The notes under the pieces are model-generated. The model searched no databases and was not told where the DNA came from. It saw only the letters and a list, made by a program, of their open reading frames with translations. Made by a program: the position numbers and the translations under genes. 12,451 bases of DNA, taken from positions 1 to 12,451 of the forward strand of contig JAUYSA010000084.1 of NCBI GenBank assembly GCA_030696545.1, written 5' to 3'. This document shows, one piece after another, positions 1-6,306 of this stretch; positions within the stretch are counted from its first letter, which is position 1; the number at the start of each line of letters is the position of its first letter. The DNA is from Hyphomonadaceae bacterium (GTDB lineage Bacteria; Pseudomonadota; Alphaproteobacteria; Caulobacterales; Hyphomonadaceae).

Positions 1-524
1 CTAACGATCCTGACTGCGGGATGAAGTGTCGGCGCGGGTGGGTAGATCGCGATCGCCTGCAGGCGGCGAAGCGGCCGGCCAGCCAGGACTTCCTCTGGCG
101 TCATGGTCTGGCAAAGGCCTAGAAAACGCGTCTGCGTTCCCGGGCGGCCAAACAGCGGCGCCAGTGCGAATTCAAGATCCACACGCTTGCCGACCAGAGT
201 TTCCCCCCGGGCGCGGACCAGTGTGGGGCCTCGATCGGCAATCGCGGAGGTGAGAGCGGCATTCACGAGCCGACGGTCCGACTCGCTCCAGATCGACAGG
301 AAATTGTGCTCGACGAGCTGACGTCCGAACAATTGCTCGAGCGCGTAGCCGACGCGACGGAACGAATAGTCTCGATCCGCGACGTGATTAAGAACGAACA
401 GGCGGCCAACGAGGCCGGGATAATCGTCGGTCGTGGGACCTTCGGGTGTGTCCACCCCTTCAGACAGCCGGCGCCAGGCGTCTAGTACGGCCTGGGTATT
501 CGGATGCGCTTTAAGTTCTTCCAT
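1..524 (-). CDS. Single-domain PAS protein (PAS_5 / DUF1457 type), 3' end cut off by the window edge
   Basis: Reading the minus strand from an ATG at 524-522 gives 174 uninterrupted codons to the left edge. The frame has no stop in the window, so the C-terminus is missing. The N-terminus carries a helix with WRRL (residues 17-20), then a segment with FVLN (43-46), FRRVG (55-59) and LFGR (65-68), a W79-centred helix, and a later strand series ending around FLGLCQ. This order matches the PAS_5 family, in which a short helical lead precedes one PAS fold. Such proteins are usually soluble sensors or adaptors with no attached enzymatic domain; in Caulobacterales one single-domain PAS protein (MopJ) affects cell-cycle signalling, but orthology is not claimed. 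No strong Shine-Dalgarno is visible before the ATG. The gene is divergent from the exported-protein gene at 705. Family assignment is by pattern recognition only; no ligand can be predicted. Confidence 0.8.
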   Translation of the reverse strand, partial: MEELKAHPNTQAVLDAWRRLSEGVDTPEGPTTDDYPGLVGRLFVLNHVADRDYSFRRVGYALEQLFGRQLVEHNFLSIWSESDRRLVNAALTSAIADRGPTLVRARGETLVGKRVDLEFALAPLFGRPGTQTRFLGLCQTMTPEEVLAGRPLRRLQAIAIYPPAPTLHPAVRIV

Positions 525-691
525 AGGAATGTTCGCCAAACTCTACGCTGACCGGAATCCCCCAACGTGAAGGGAAAGTCGCAATGCCCGGGCCATGACG
601 CGCGCCGGGAGAATCGCGACCCGAAATTGAGCGTTTTCCCTCGCAGGGGGAGAAACAGGACTGGCGTTTGCATCCCTGCAGGCGAGGCCTC

Positions 692-697
692 GAGGAG
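692..697 (+). promoter_or_regulatory. Ribosome binding site fixing the start at 705
   Basis: GAGGAG lies 7 bases before the ATG at 705. It supports that ATG over the longer reading frame that opens at 567, whose extra 46 residues are arginine-rich and would bury the signal peptide. Confidence 0.7.
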
Positions 698-704
698 ACC
701 CCGT

Positions 705-1628
705 ATGACCGTTTCATGGCGACACATGCTGGCCGGCGCTGGCGTCGCGACGTTTGCGGCGACCGTGGCGCTGACCGCCATGGGCCAGCAGTGCAACACC
801 TGCGCGCCTCCGTCCCCTCCGCCACCCCCGCCCCCGGCCGGCGCCTGCTGCCAGCCCCCCCGCAACATCACCGTCCAAATCCCTGGCGTGAACGTGGCAA
901 CCCCGAATGTGAATGTCGGCGCCACATCTACCGTTGTCGCCTCGGCGGGAGTCTCAACCACGCTGTCGTCAGGCGTCATCGTCTCCGGCGGCGGCTCTGC
1001 CGGCGCGAGTTTCTTCGGCGGCGGTGGCGGCTACTATTCCAATCCCGGCGTCCCGCCGAGCACGATCAGTGGCCTTGCTGTCGAGGGCGGCTACGACACG
1101 CGGCTTGTCGAGGATGCAATCAGGGGCACGGAAGAATACTGCGTCGACAAAATCGTCGAAGAATTCAGAACGCGCCCCGTGCAGGCCCTCTGCATCGACG
1201 ACCGCAATACGCCGCACCCAGCATCGCGCGTTGATGGCGAGATGGCGGTGAGCGGGAACTACACCGGCGAACTCTATCGCTGCGTCGCGGGCACGCACAT
1301 GCAAGTGACGCTCGGCGACATGATAGACGGCAAGGCGAACTTCGACACTGGCGAGGCATTCTCGTGCGGCAAGGGCGAGGCGCTGTATCATTCGCGCGGT
1401 GGCGTTCTGCAGTGCCGGATTCAGGTGGCCGAGCGTAACTGCAACGAACGCTCGCTGCTGCGCAAATTCGGCCCGGGCGTGAAGCTGGTGAGTGTGCCGG
1501 TGAAGAAGACCATCTGCGAACCGGCGAAGCGAGAGACCATCACCAAGGTCGTGAAAGAAGTGAAAGTCCCGCGCCCGGTCGTGGCTGGCGATCTGGTTCT
1601 CGATGGCGGCGTGGGGCAGGGCTACTAG
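705..1628 (+). CDS. Exported cysteine-containing protein with Pro- and Gly-rich segments, function unknown
   Basis: This 307-residue protein starts at the ATG at 705, preceded by GAGGAG at 692-697 with 7-base spacing. In-frame codons further upstream lack such a site. Residues 1-27 form a signal peptide (hydrophobic core about 9-25, likely cut near AMG-QQ); there is no lipobox. The mature protein begins with a CxxC (C30, C33), a run of seven prolines (38-44) and a CC pair (48-49). A low-complexity Val/Asn/Gly/Ser stretch (about 54-115) follows, with a five-glycine run. The C-terminal half (about 130-290) looks globular and holds seven more cysteines (146, 163, 193, 221, 237, 246, 271), suggesting disulfides in the periplasm or outside the cell. 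Segments such as RPVQALCIDD and NCNERSLLRKFGPG look like conserved-family motifs, possibly a Caulobacterales-restricted family, but I cannot name it. It converges on the dehydrogenase gene with a 12-base gap. Confidence 0.8.
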   Translation: MTVSWRHMLAGAGVATFAATVALTAMGQQCNTCAPPSPPPPPPPAGACCQPPRNITVQIPGVNVATPNVNVGATSTVVASAGVSTTLSSGVIVSGGGSAGASFFGGGGGYYSNPGVPPSTISGLAVEGGYDTRLVEDAIRGTEEYCVDKIVEEFRTRPVQALCIDDRNTPHPASRVDGEMAVSGNYTGELYRCVAGTHMQVTLGDMIDGKANFDTGEAFSCGKGEALYHSRGGVLQCRIQVAERNCNERSLLRKFGPGVKLVSVPVKKTICEPAKRETITKVVKEVKVPRPVVAGDLVLDGGVGQGY

Positions 1629-1640
1629 GCGTATTTGCTC

Positions 1641-2426
1641 CTAGCGCCTTGGCGGAACGATCGGCAGCGATGACGACAGGCCGCCGTCGACGGGCAGCAC
1701 CTGACCGTTGACATAGCTTGCATCATCCGATGCCAGGAAGAGTGCAACCTTTGCGATCTCTTCGGGCTGGCCAGCGCGGCGCAGGGGATTGAGCTGCCCG
1801 ATCTTGTCGTCGGTGCCTTTCTCGCGCGCGCGATCAAAGATGGGTTGCGTCATGCCGGTCTCGATCAGGCCGGGGCAGATGCCGTTCACACGGACATTGG
1901 TTCCGGCCAGGTTATTGGCCGCCAGCGAGACCAGCGATATGACGCCTGCTTTCGATGCCGAATATGCTGGTGAGCCTGCGCCGTAGCGGAGACCCGCGAC
2001 GCTGGCCGTGCAGACGATTGCTCCCTTGCCGCGCTTGATGATCTCGGGCGCGCCGAACTGGATGGCGAGCATCGGACCGATTAGGTTGACCTGCAGGATT
2101 TGCTTCCACTGTTCTTCGGTCTGCTCGAACAGGTTCGGCGTGCCGCCGGAAATGCCTGCGTTGGCATACAGGATATCGAGGCCGCCATTGGTCTGGAGGG
2201 CCAGAGCGATGAGTTCCTTAACGTCACCCGAATTGCCCGCGTCCATCTCCATCGAGACCGCTTTGCCACCGGCCGCCTTGATGGCTGCGACTGTATCGCC
2301 GACCCCTGCAGCCTTGTCGGCAGCGATCACGCTGGCGCCTTCAGCGGCAAACAGCATGGCGGAGGCGCGGCCGATGCCGGAAGCGGCCCCGGTGACGATG
2401 ACGGATTTTCCGGTGAAGCGGGCCAT
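1641..2426 (-). CDS. Classical short-chain dehydrogenase/reductase (SDR)
   Basis: This 261-residue soluble Rossmann-fold oxidoreductase uses NAD(P)(H) to interconvert an alcohol and a carbonyl; the substrate is not predictable. Visible motifs are the cofactor loop TGAASGIG (residues 12-19), NAG (89-91), catalytic Asn114, Ser142 and the YSASK pair Tyr155/Lys159, and the PG segment near 185. All four catalytic residues of the classical SDR tetrad are present. Asp37, at the end of the second strand, favours NAD(H) over NADP(H). The start is the ATG at 2426, because AGGA (2436-2433) sits 6 bases upstream and MARFTGKSVIVTG is a normal SDR beginning; the longer frame to 2474 adds an unlikely 16-residue tail. 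The length is typical of the family. It is divergent from the DUF885 operon and shares a 160-base intergenic region with it. The last residues (about 253-261, SLPIVPPRR) are a short non-conserved tail. Confidence 0.93.
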   Translation of the reverse strand: MARFTGKSVIVTGAASGIGRASAMLFAAEGASVIAADKAAGVGDTVAAIKAAGGKAVSMEMDAGNSGDVKELIALALQTNGGLDILYANAGISGGTPNLFEQTEEQWKQILQVNLIGPMLAIQFGAPEIIKRGKGAIVCTASVAGLRYGAGSPAYSASKAGVISLVSLAANNLAGTNVRVNGICPGLIETGMTQPIFDRAREKGTDDKIGQLNPLRRAGQPEEIAKVALFLASDDASYVNGQVLPVDGGLSSSLPIVPPRR

Positions 2427-2473
2427 GGGGTTTCCTCGTTTTGTGACTTTGTATTCGGGCGGCGGCGCGGCCA

Positions 2474-2479
2474 CGTCAA
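2474..2479 (-). promoter_or_regulatory. Possible -35 box for the SDR gene
   Basis: On the minus strand TTGACG reads toward the SDR gene, about 48 bases before its ATG. The matching -10 about 17-18 bases on (around GAATACA) is poor, so this is a tentative promoter. It lies between the arm of the inverted repeat at 2484-2490 and the gene. Confidence 0.25.
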
Positions 2480-2483
2480 TAAG

Positions 2484-2523
2484 TTGTCATGTTGGGCGGC
2501 CGTTCGCGCATGCAGGATGACAA
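2484..2523. promoter_or_regulatory. Inverted repeat in the divergent SDR/DUF885 control region
   Basis: TTGTCAT at 2484-2490 and ATGACAA at 2517-2523 are exact reverse complements separated by 26 bases, between two divergently transcribed genes. The right arm coincides with the proposed -35 box of the DUF885 operon. This layout would suit a shared regulator binding two half-sites, but a 7-base match could arise by chance, and no regulator gene lies in the window. Confidence 0.3.
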
Positions 2524-2546
2524 TTGTGGAATGACCAAGCTATATC
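2517..2546 (+). promoter_or_regulatory. Candidate sigma70-type promoter of the DUF885 operon
   Basis: ATGACA (2517-2522; five of six matches to TTGACA) is followed after 18 bases by TATATC (2541-2546; four of six matches to TATAAT). Transcription would begin near 2553, leaving a leader of roughly 34 bases with a strong GGGGAG (2575-2580) 6 bases before the ATG at 2587. Position and spacing fit; the call rests on consensus matching by eye. Confidence 0.4.
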
Positions 2547-2586
2547 GGCGGCGGGGTGGGGCAGAGAATTCAGTGGGGAGCCGGAG

Positions 2587-4440
2587 ATGAGGGCAATATT
2601 TAGCGCGGCCGCGATGTTTGCGGCGCTTGCAGCGTGCAGCCCAAACGCGCCAGCCGCCCCATCAGCCGAAGCCATTGCCAAGAACAGCGCAGACCTCGTG
2701 GCGTATCTCGACGCCGAATACGAAGAAGAGATGCAAGCCTCTCCTCAGGAGATGACAGCGCAAGGGCGCAAGGAGCGCTATGGCGAGCTGGATGATCGCT
2801 CGGAAGCGGCGATGGTGAAGGACCTGGAATGGCGGCGTGAGTCCGTTGCCGAGATGAAGGCGAAGTTCGCGCCGGACGCGTTGAGCGAGGATGCGCGGCT
2901 TTCTTATGAAATCTGGGAGCTGGAGCTTGGGCGGGCCGAGAAGGCTGCTGAGTTCCGGCGTCATCGCTACATCTTCGGCCGTGGCGGGGCGCACACGGGG
3001 CTCGTCAATTTCATGGTCAACCAGCACCGCGTGGACGAAAAATCAGACGTCGAGGCCTACATCTCGCGCGTGAATGCGATCGGGCCGACGATCGACGTGC
3101 TTATTGATCGGGCCAAGCTGGCGGCTGCGGATGGCATTCGTATGCCGGGTTTCGCCTACGACATGACCACCTCGGAAGTCGCCCGCGTGACAACGGGCTT
3201 CCCATTCACACGTTCTGGCGGTGAGTCAGCGCTCTATGCGGACGGCGCAGCGAAGATCAAGGCGCTGGCCGAAGCGGGCAAGCTGAAGCCTGAAGAGGCG
3301 GTTGCGCTCACCGAGCAGCTGCGTCTTGCGATGGTCGAGAAGATGCAACCGGCCTATCAGCGGCTGGCGGCATGGATTGCTGAGGACAAGGTCAACGCCT
3401 CCGCAACGCCACAAGGGGCGGGTTCGCTGCCGAATGGCGAGGCGTATTACAACGCCATGCTGAACCTGATGACGACGACGGACATGACGGCGGACGAGAT
3501 CCACCAGTTGGGTCTTTCCGAAGTCGCGCGCATCCGGGGCGAGATGGAGAAAGTGAAGGAACAGGCGGGCTTTACGGGCACGCTGGAAGAGTTCTTCGTC
3601 TTCATGCGCACGGACAAGCAGTTCTACCTGCCGAACAATGATGCGGGCGCGCAGGAGTATATCGACCGCGCGACCAGGCACATCGAAGAGATGAAGCTGA
3701 AGCTGCCGGAGTATTTCGGCCGGCTGCCGAAGGCGGATCTCATCGTCAAGCGCGTGGAGCCGTATCGGGAAGAGCCGGGCGGCGCGCAGCATTACCAGTC
3801 TGGCACGCCGGACGGGTCGCGGCCGGGGATCTATTACGCGCACCTCTCCGACATGAACGCGATGGCGACCTACATGCTCGAAGACATCGCCTATCATGAA
3901 GGCCTGCCGGGCCATCACATGCAGATCTCGATCCAGCAGGAACTGGAAGCCGAGACTGGGCCGAACAAGCTGCCAAAATTCCGCACGCAGTATGGCTATA
4001 CGGCTTACTCGGAAGGCTGGGGCCTCTATTCGGAAGCGCTGTCCAAGGAGATGGGCTTCCTGAAGGATCCCTACAGCCACTATGGCCAGCTCTCGGGTGA
4101 GATCTGGCGCGCGATCCGGCTCGTGCTCGACACAGGCATCCATTCCAAGGGATGGACCGAGGAACAGGCGGTGAAGTACTTCACCGATAACTCGTCCATC
4201 CCGGAGGCGGCGATCGCTTCGGAAGTGCGCCGCTACATTACGACGGCAGGGCAGGCGACAGCCTACAAGATCGGCATGATCAAGTTGCAACAGATGCGCG
4301 ACAAGGCGCGGACGGAGCTTGGCGACAAGTTCAGCTATCCCGCGTTCCACGACCAGATCCTTGGTGGTGGTGCGCTGCCCCTGCCGGTGCTCGAAGCCAA
4401 GATCGATCGCTGGATCGCCAGTCAGAAAAAGGCGGCCTAG
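2587..4440 (+). CDS. DUF885 family lipoprotein, putative zinc peptidase, copy 1 of 3
   Basis: This 617-residue protein starts at the ATG at 2587, because GGGGAG lies 6 bases upstream and the resulting N-terminus is a lipoprotein signal (lipobox LAAC, Cys17). The +2 residue is Ser, so sorting to the outer membrane is expected. The rest is one DUF885 (PF05960) domain. The putative metal site is H437-E438-x4-H443-H444, with a second motif E476-G-W-G 33 residues after H443. The C-terminal GGGALPLPVLE block is intact. The domain is widely annotated as unknown function; a gluzincin-like metallopeptidase role is inferred from the motif pattern. Compared with its two neighbours, this copy has six extra residues between the two motifs (residues 454-462 region), and it has Thr553-Ala554 where they have Trp-Pro before GQAT. 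It is the first gene of the three-gene unit, with 29 bases before the next start. Confidence 0.9.
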   Translation: MRAIFSAAAMFAALAACSPNAPAAPSAEAIAKNSADLVAYLDAEYEEEMQASPQEMTAQGRKERYGELDDRSEAAMVKDLEWRRESVAEMKAKFAPDALSEDARLSYEIWELELGRAEKAAEFRRHRYIFGRGGAHTGLVNFMVNQHRVDEKSDVEAYISRVNAIGPTIDVLIDRAKLAAADGIRMPGFAYDMTTSEVARVTTGFPFTRSGGESALYADGAAKIKALAEAGKLKPEEAVALTEQLRLAMVEKMQPAYQRLAAWIAEDKVNASATPQGAGSLPNGEAYYNAMLNLMTTTDMTADEIHQLGLSEVARIRGEMEKVKEQAGFTGTLEEFFVFMRTDKQFYLPNNDAGAQEYIDRATRHIEEMKLKLPEYFGRLPKADLIVKRVEPYREEPGGAQHYQSGTPDGSRPGIYYAHLSDMNAMATYMLEDIAYHEGLPGHHMQISIQQELEAETGPNKLPKFRTQYGYTAYSEGWGLYSEALSKEMGFLKDPYSHYGQLSGEIWRAIRLVLDTGIHSKGWTEEQAVKYFTDNSSIPEAAIASEVRRYITTAGQATAYKIGMIKLQQMRDKARTELGDKFSYPAFHDQILGGGALPLPVLEAKIDRWIASQKKAA

Positions 4441-4469
4441 GCCACGCCGGATCATCAGGAGAGACGACC

Positions 4470-6296
4470 ATGCGTCTGTTGTTTGCAGCGGGCCTGATCG
4501 CCCTCGCTACCGCCTGCAGTCCTGCGGCTCCCGCAGGGCCTAGTGCTGACGATATTGCTGCTGAAAGCGCGAAGCTGACTGACTATCTCAACGCCGAGTT
4601 CGAGGAAGAACTCGTGATGAACCCCATGCTGCTGACGCAGATGGGGCGTAAAGAGCTGTACGACCAGCTAGGCGACTTCTCGGAAGCCGATGCTGCGAAG
4701 CAGCTGGAATGGCGGCGCGAGAGCGTTGCCGGCATGAAGGCGGCTGTTGACCCGGCCAAGCTGAATGACGATGCGAAAACATCCTGGGCGATCTGGGAAT
4801 CCGAGCTCGAGCGGTCAGAGATCCGCGCCGCGTGGCAGCGCCATTCCTACATCTTCGGTTTTGGTGGTCCGCACACGGACCTGCCGAACTTCCTGATCAC
4901 CTATCACAAGGTGGACGCTCCCACGGACATCGATGCGTACATCTCTCGTATTGCGTTGCTGGGGCCGGCGATCGACCAGTTTACCGATCGGGCAAAGCTC
5001 GCCGTCGCGGATGGTATCCGGACGCCGAAATTTGGCTACGAGCGAACAGCCAGCGAAGCGATGAACGTCATCACCGGCGCTCCGTTCGGTCCCGGGGCGT
5101 CGTCCCCGCTGTGGGATGATCTCAACACCAAGATCGGCTTCCTGCTGGCGTCTGACCGCGCCAATGACGCGCAGGCCGCCGCGTGGAAGACAGCTGCCGA
5201 AGCTGCGCTCAAGGACAAGGTGAAGCCAGCTTACGAGCGGCTGATCGCGTGGCTGAACGAGGACATGGCGAATGCGCCCTCAGGCAAGGTCGGTGCGCTG
5301 ACGCTGCCGAAAGGGCCGGAGTGGTACAACGTTTCGCTTGAGCTGCAGACGACCACGAAGATGACGGCGGACGAGATCCATGAACTCGGCCTCTCCGAAG
5401 TGAAGCGCATCCACAGCGAGATGGACAAGATCCGCGCCGCCACAGGCTTTCAGGGCGACCAGAAAGCCTTCTTCGAGTTCATGCGCACGGACAAGCAGTT
5501 CTATTTGCCCAACACCGATGAAGGCCGCGCCAAATATCTCGAAACGGCGCAGGGCTATCTCGATGTGATGTACAAGAAGCTGCCGGAATATTTCGGCCGC
5601 CTGCCAAAGGCGCCGCTGGTGGTGAAGCGTGTCGAGGCCTTCCGGGAAGTTCCGGGCGGCGCTGCGCATTACTATGGGCCGACGCCGGACGGCTCACAGC
5701 CCGGCATCTTCTACGCGCACCTGATCGATATGAGCGCGGTATCACTGTGGGCGCTGGAAAGCCTCGCTTATCACGAGGGCGTTCCGGGCCATCACATGCA
5801 GATCGCCATCCAGAACGAGCTGACGGACATTCCGGTTTTCCGCACGCAGTATGGATACTCGGCCTATGCGGAGGGGTGGGGTCTCTATGCCGAGGATCTC
5901 GGCAAGACGATGGGCATGTTCACCGACCCGTACAATGATTTCGGTCGTCTCAACTCGGAACTGTGGCGCGCGGTGCGTCTGGTGCTCGACACGGGCCTGC
6001 ATGCCAAGGGCTGGACTGAGGAGGAAGCGGTCGCCTGGGCCATGGCCAACTCGGCGCGTCCGACAAGCTCGATCAAGAGCGAGGTGAAGCGCTTCCTGCT
6101 TTGGCCGGGGCAGGCAACCACCTACAAGATCGGAATGATCGCCATCCAGAAACTGCGCAACGAAGCGCAGGCGGCGCTTGGCGACAAGTTTGACTGGAAG
6201 GCGTTCCACGACATGGTGATCGGTGGTGGCAGCATGCCGCTGCCGGTGCTTGAGGCGCGCGTACGCGCCTGGATCGCTGCGCAGACAAAGGCTTGA
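4470..6296 (+). CDS. DUF885 family lipoprotein, putative zinc peptidase, copy 2 of 3
   Basis: This 608-residue protein starts at the ATG at 4470, with AGGAGA (4457-4462) 7 bases upstream. It has a lipoprotein signal with lipobox ATAC (Cys16) and Ser at +2. One DUF885 domain fills the mature protein. The putative metal motif is H435-E436-x4-H441-H442, with E468-G-W-G 27 residues after H441 and WPGQAT at 545-550. The GGGSMPLPVLE block near the C-terminus replaces the AL of the other copies with SM. It is the most divergent copy in the region before WPGQAT: copies 1 and 3 share a DNSS-(I/V)-PEAA segment there, whereas this copy has ANSARPTSS. All presumed catalytic residues are kept, so it looks active, perhaps with a different peptide preference. 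It begins 29 bases after copy 1 and ends 10 bases before copy 3, consistent with co-transcription. Confidence 0.9.
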   Translation: MRLLFAAGLIALATACSPAAPAGPSADDIAAESAKLTDYLNAEFEEELVMNPMLLTQMGRKELYDQLGDFSEADAAKQLEWRRESVAGMKAAVDPAKLNDDAKTSWAIWESELERSEIRAAWQRHSYIFGFGGPHTDLPNFLITYHKVDAPTDIDAYISRIALLGPAIDQFTDRAKLAVADGIRTPKFGYERTASEAMNVITGAPFGPGASSPLWDDLNTKIGFLLASDRANDAQAAAWKTAAEAALKDKVKPAYERLIAWLNEDMANAPSGKVGALTLPKGPEWYNVSLELQTTTKMTADEIHELGLSEVKRIHSEMDKIRAATGFQGDQKAFFEFMRTDKQFYLPNTDEGRAKYLETAQGYLDVMYKKLPEYFGRLPKAPLVVKRVEAFREVPGGAAHYYGPTPDGSQPGIFYAHLIDMSAVSLWALESLAYHEGVPGHHMQIAIQNELTDIPVFRTQYGYSAYAEGWGLYAEDLGKTMGMFTDPYNDFGRLNSELWRAVRLVLDTGLHAKGWTEEEAVAWAMANSARPTSSIKSEVKRFLLWPGQATTYKIGMIAIQKLRNEAQAALGDKFDWKAFHDMVIGGGSMPLPVLEARVRAWIAAQTKA

Positions 6297-6302
6297 GGAG
6301 AG
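6296..6302 (+). promoter_or_regulatory. Ribosome binding site of copy 3 overlapping the copy 2 stop codon
   Basis: The TGA stop of copy 2 (6294-6296) runs directly into AGGAGAG (6296-6302), 4 bases before the ATG at 6307. The overlap fixes the copy 3 start at 6307, not at the longer in-frame opening at 6223. It also suggests translational coupling between copies 2 and 3. Confidence 0.7.
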
Positions 6303-6306
6303 ACAC

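Noticed and set aside
633..656. Imperfect hairpin about 50 bases before the exported-protein start
   Set aside because: GTTTTCCC pairs with GGGAGAAAC only with a bulge and a wobble, and no promoter or conserved leader could be placed around it.
1625..1649. Short inverted repeats (CTAGG/CCTAG, AGGCG/CGCCT) in the convergent gap
   Set aside because: The stems are only 5 bp, compete with each other and arise largely from the two facing TAG stop codons; not enough for a terminator call.
2524..2586. Longer start for DUF885 copy 1
   Set aside because: It would place 21 polar residues ahead of the lipoprotein signal and overlap the proposed -10 box; the ATG at 2587 has a strong ribosome site.
3226..4455. 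A 409-codon minus-strand frame opposite DUF885 copy 1, and a similar one at 5742-6767
   Set aside because: Both are arginine-, leucine- and histidine-rich products typical of antisense frames in GC-rich DNA, and both overlap well-supported lipoprotein genes.
3601..5505. Shared 26-base identical stretch in DUF885 copies 1 and 2 (near 3601 and 5479) as evidence of very recent duplication
   Set aside because: The surrounding DNA is well diverged, and the stretch encodes a strongly conserved protein segment, so it may simply reflect constraint.
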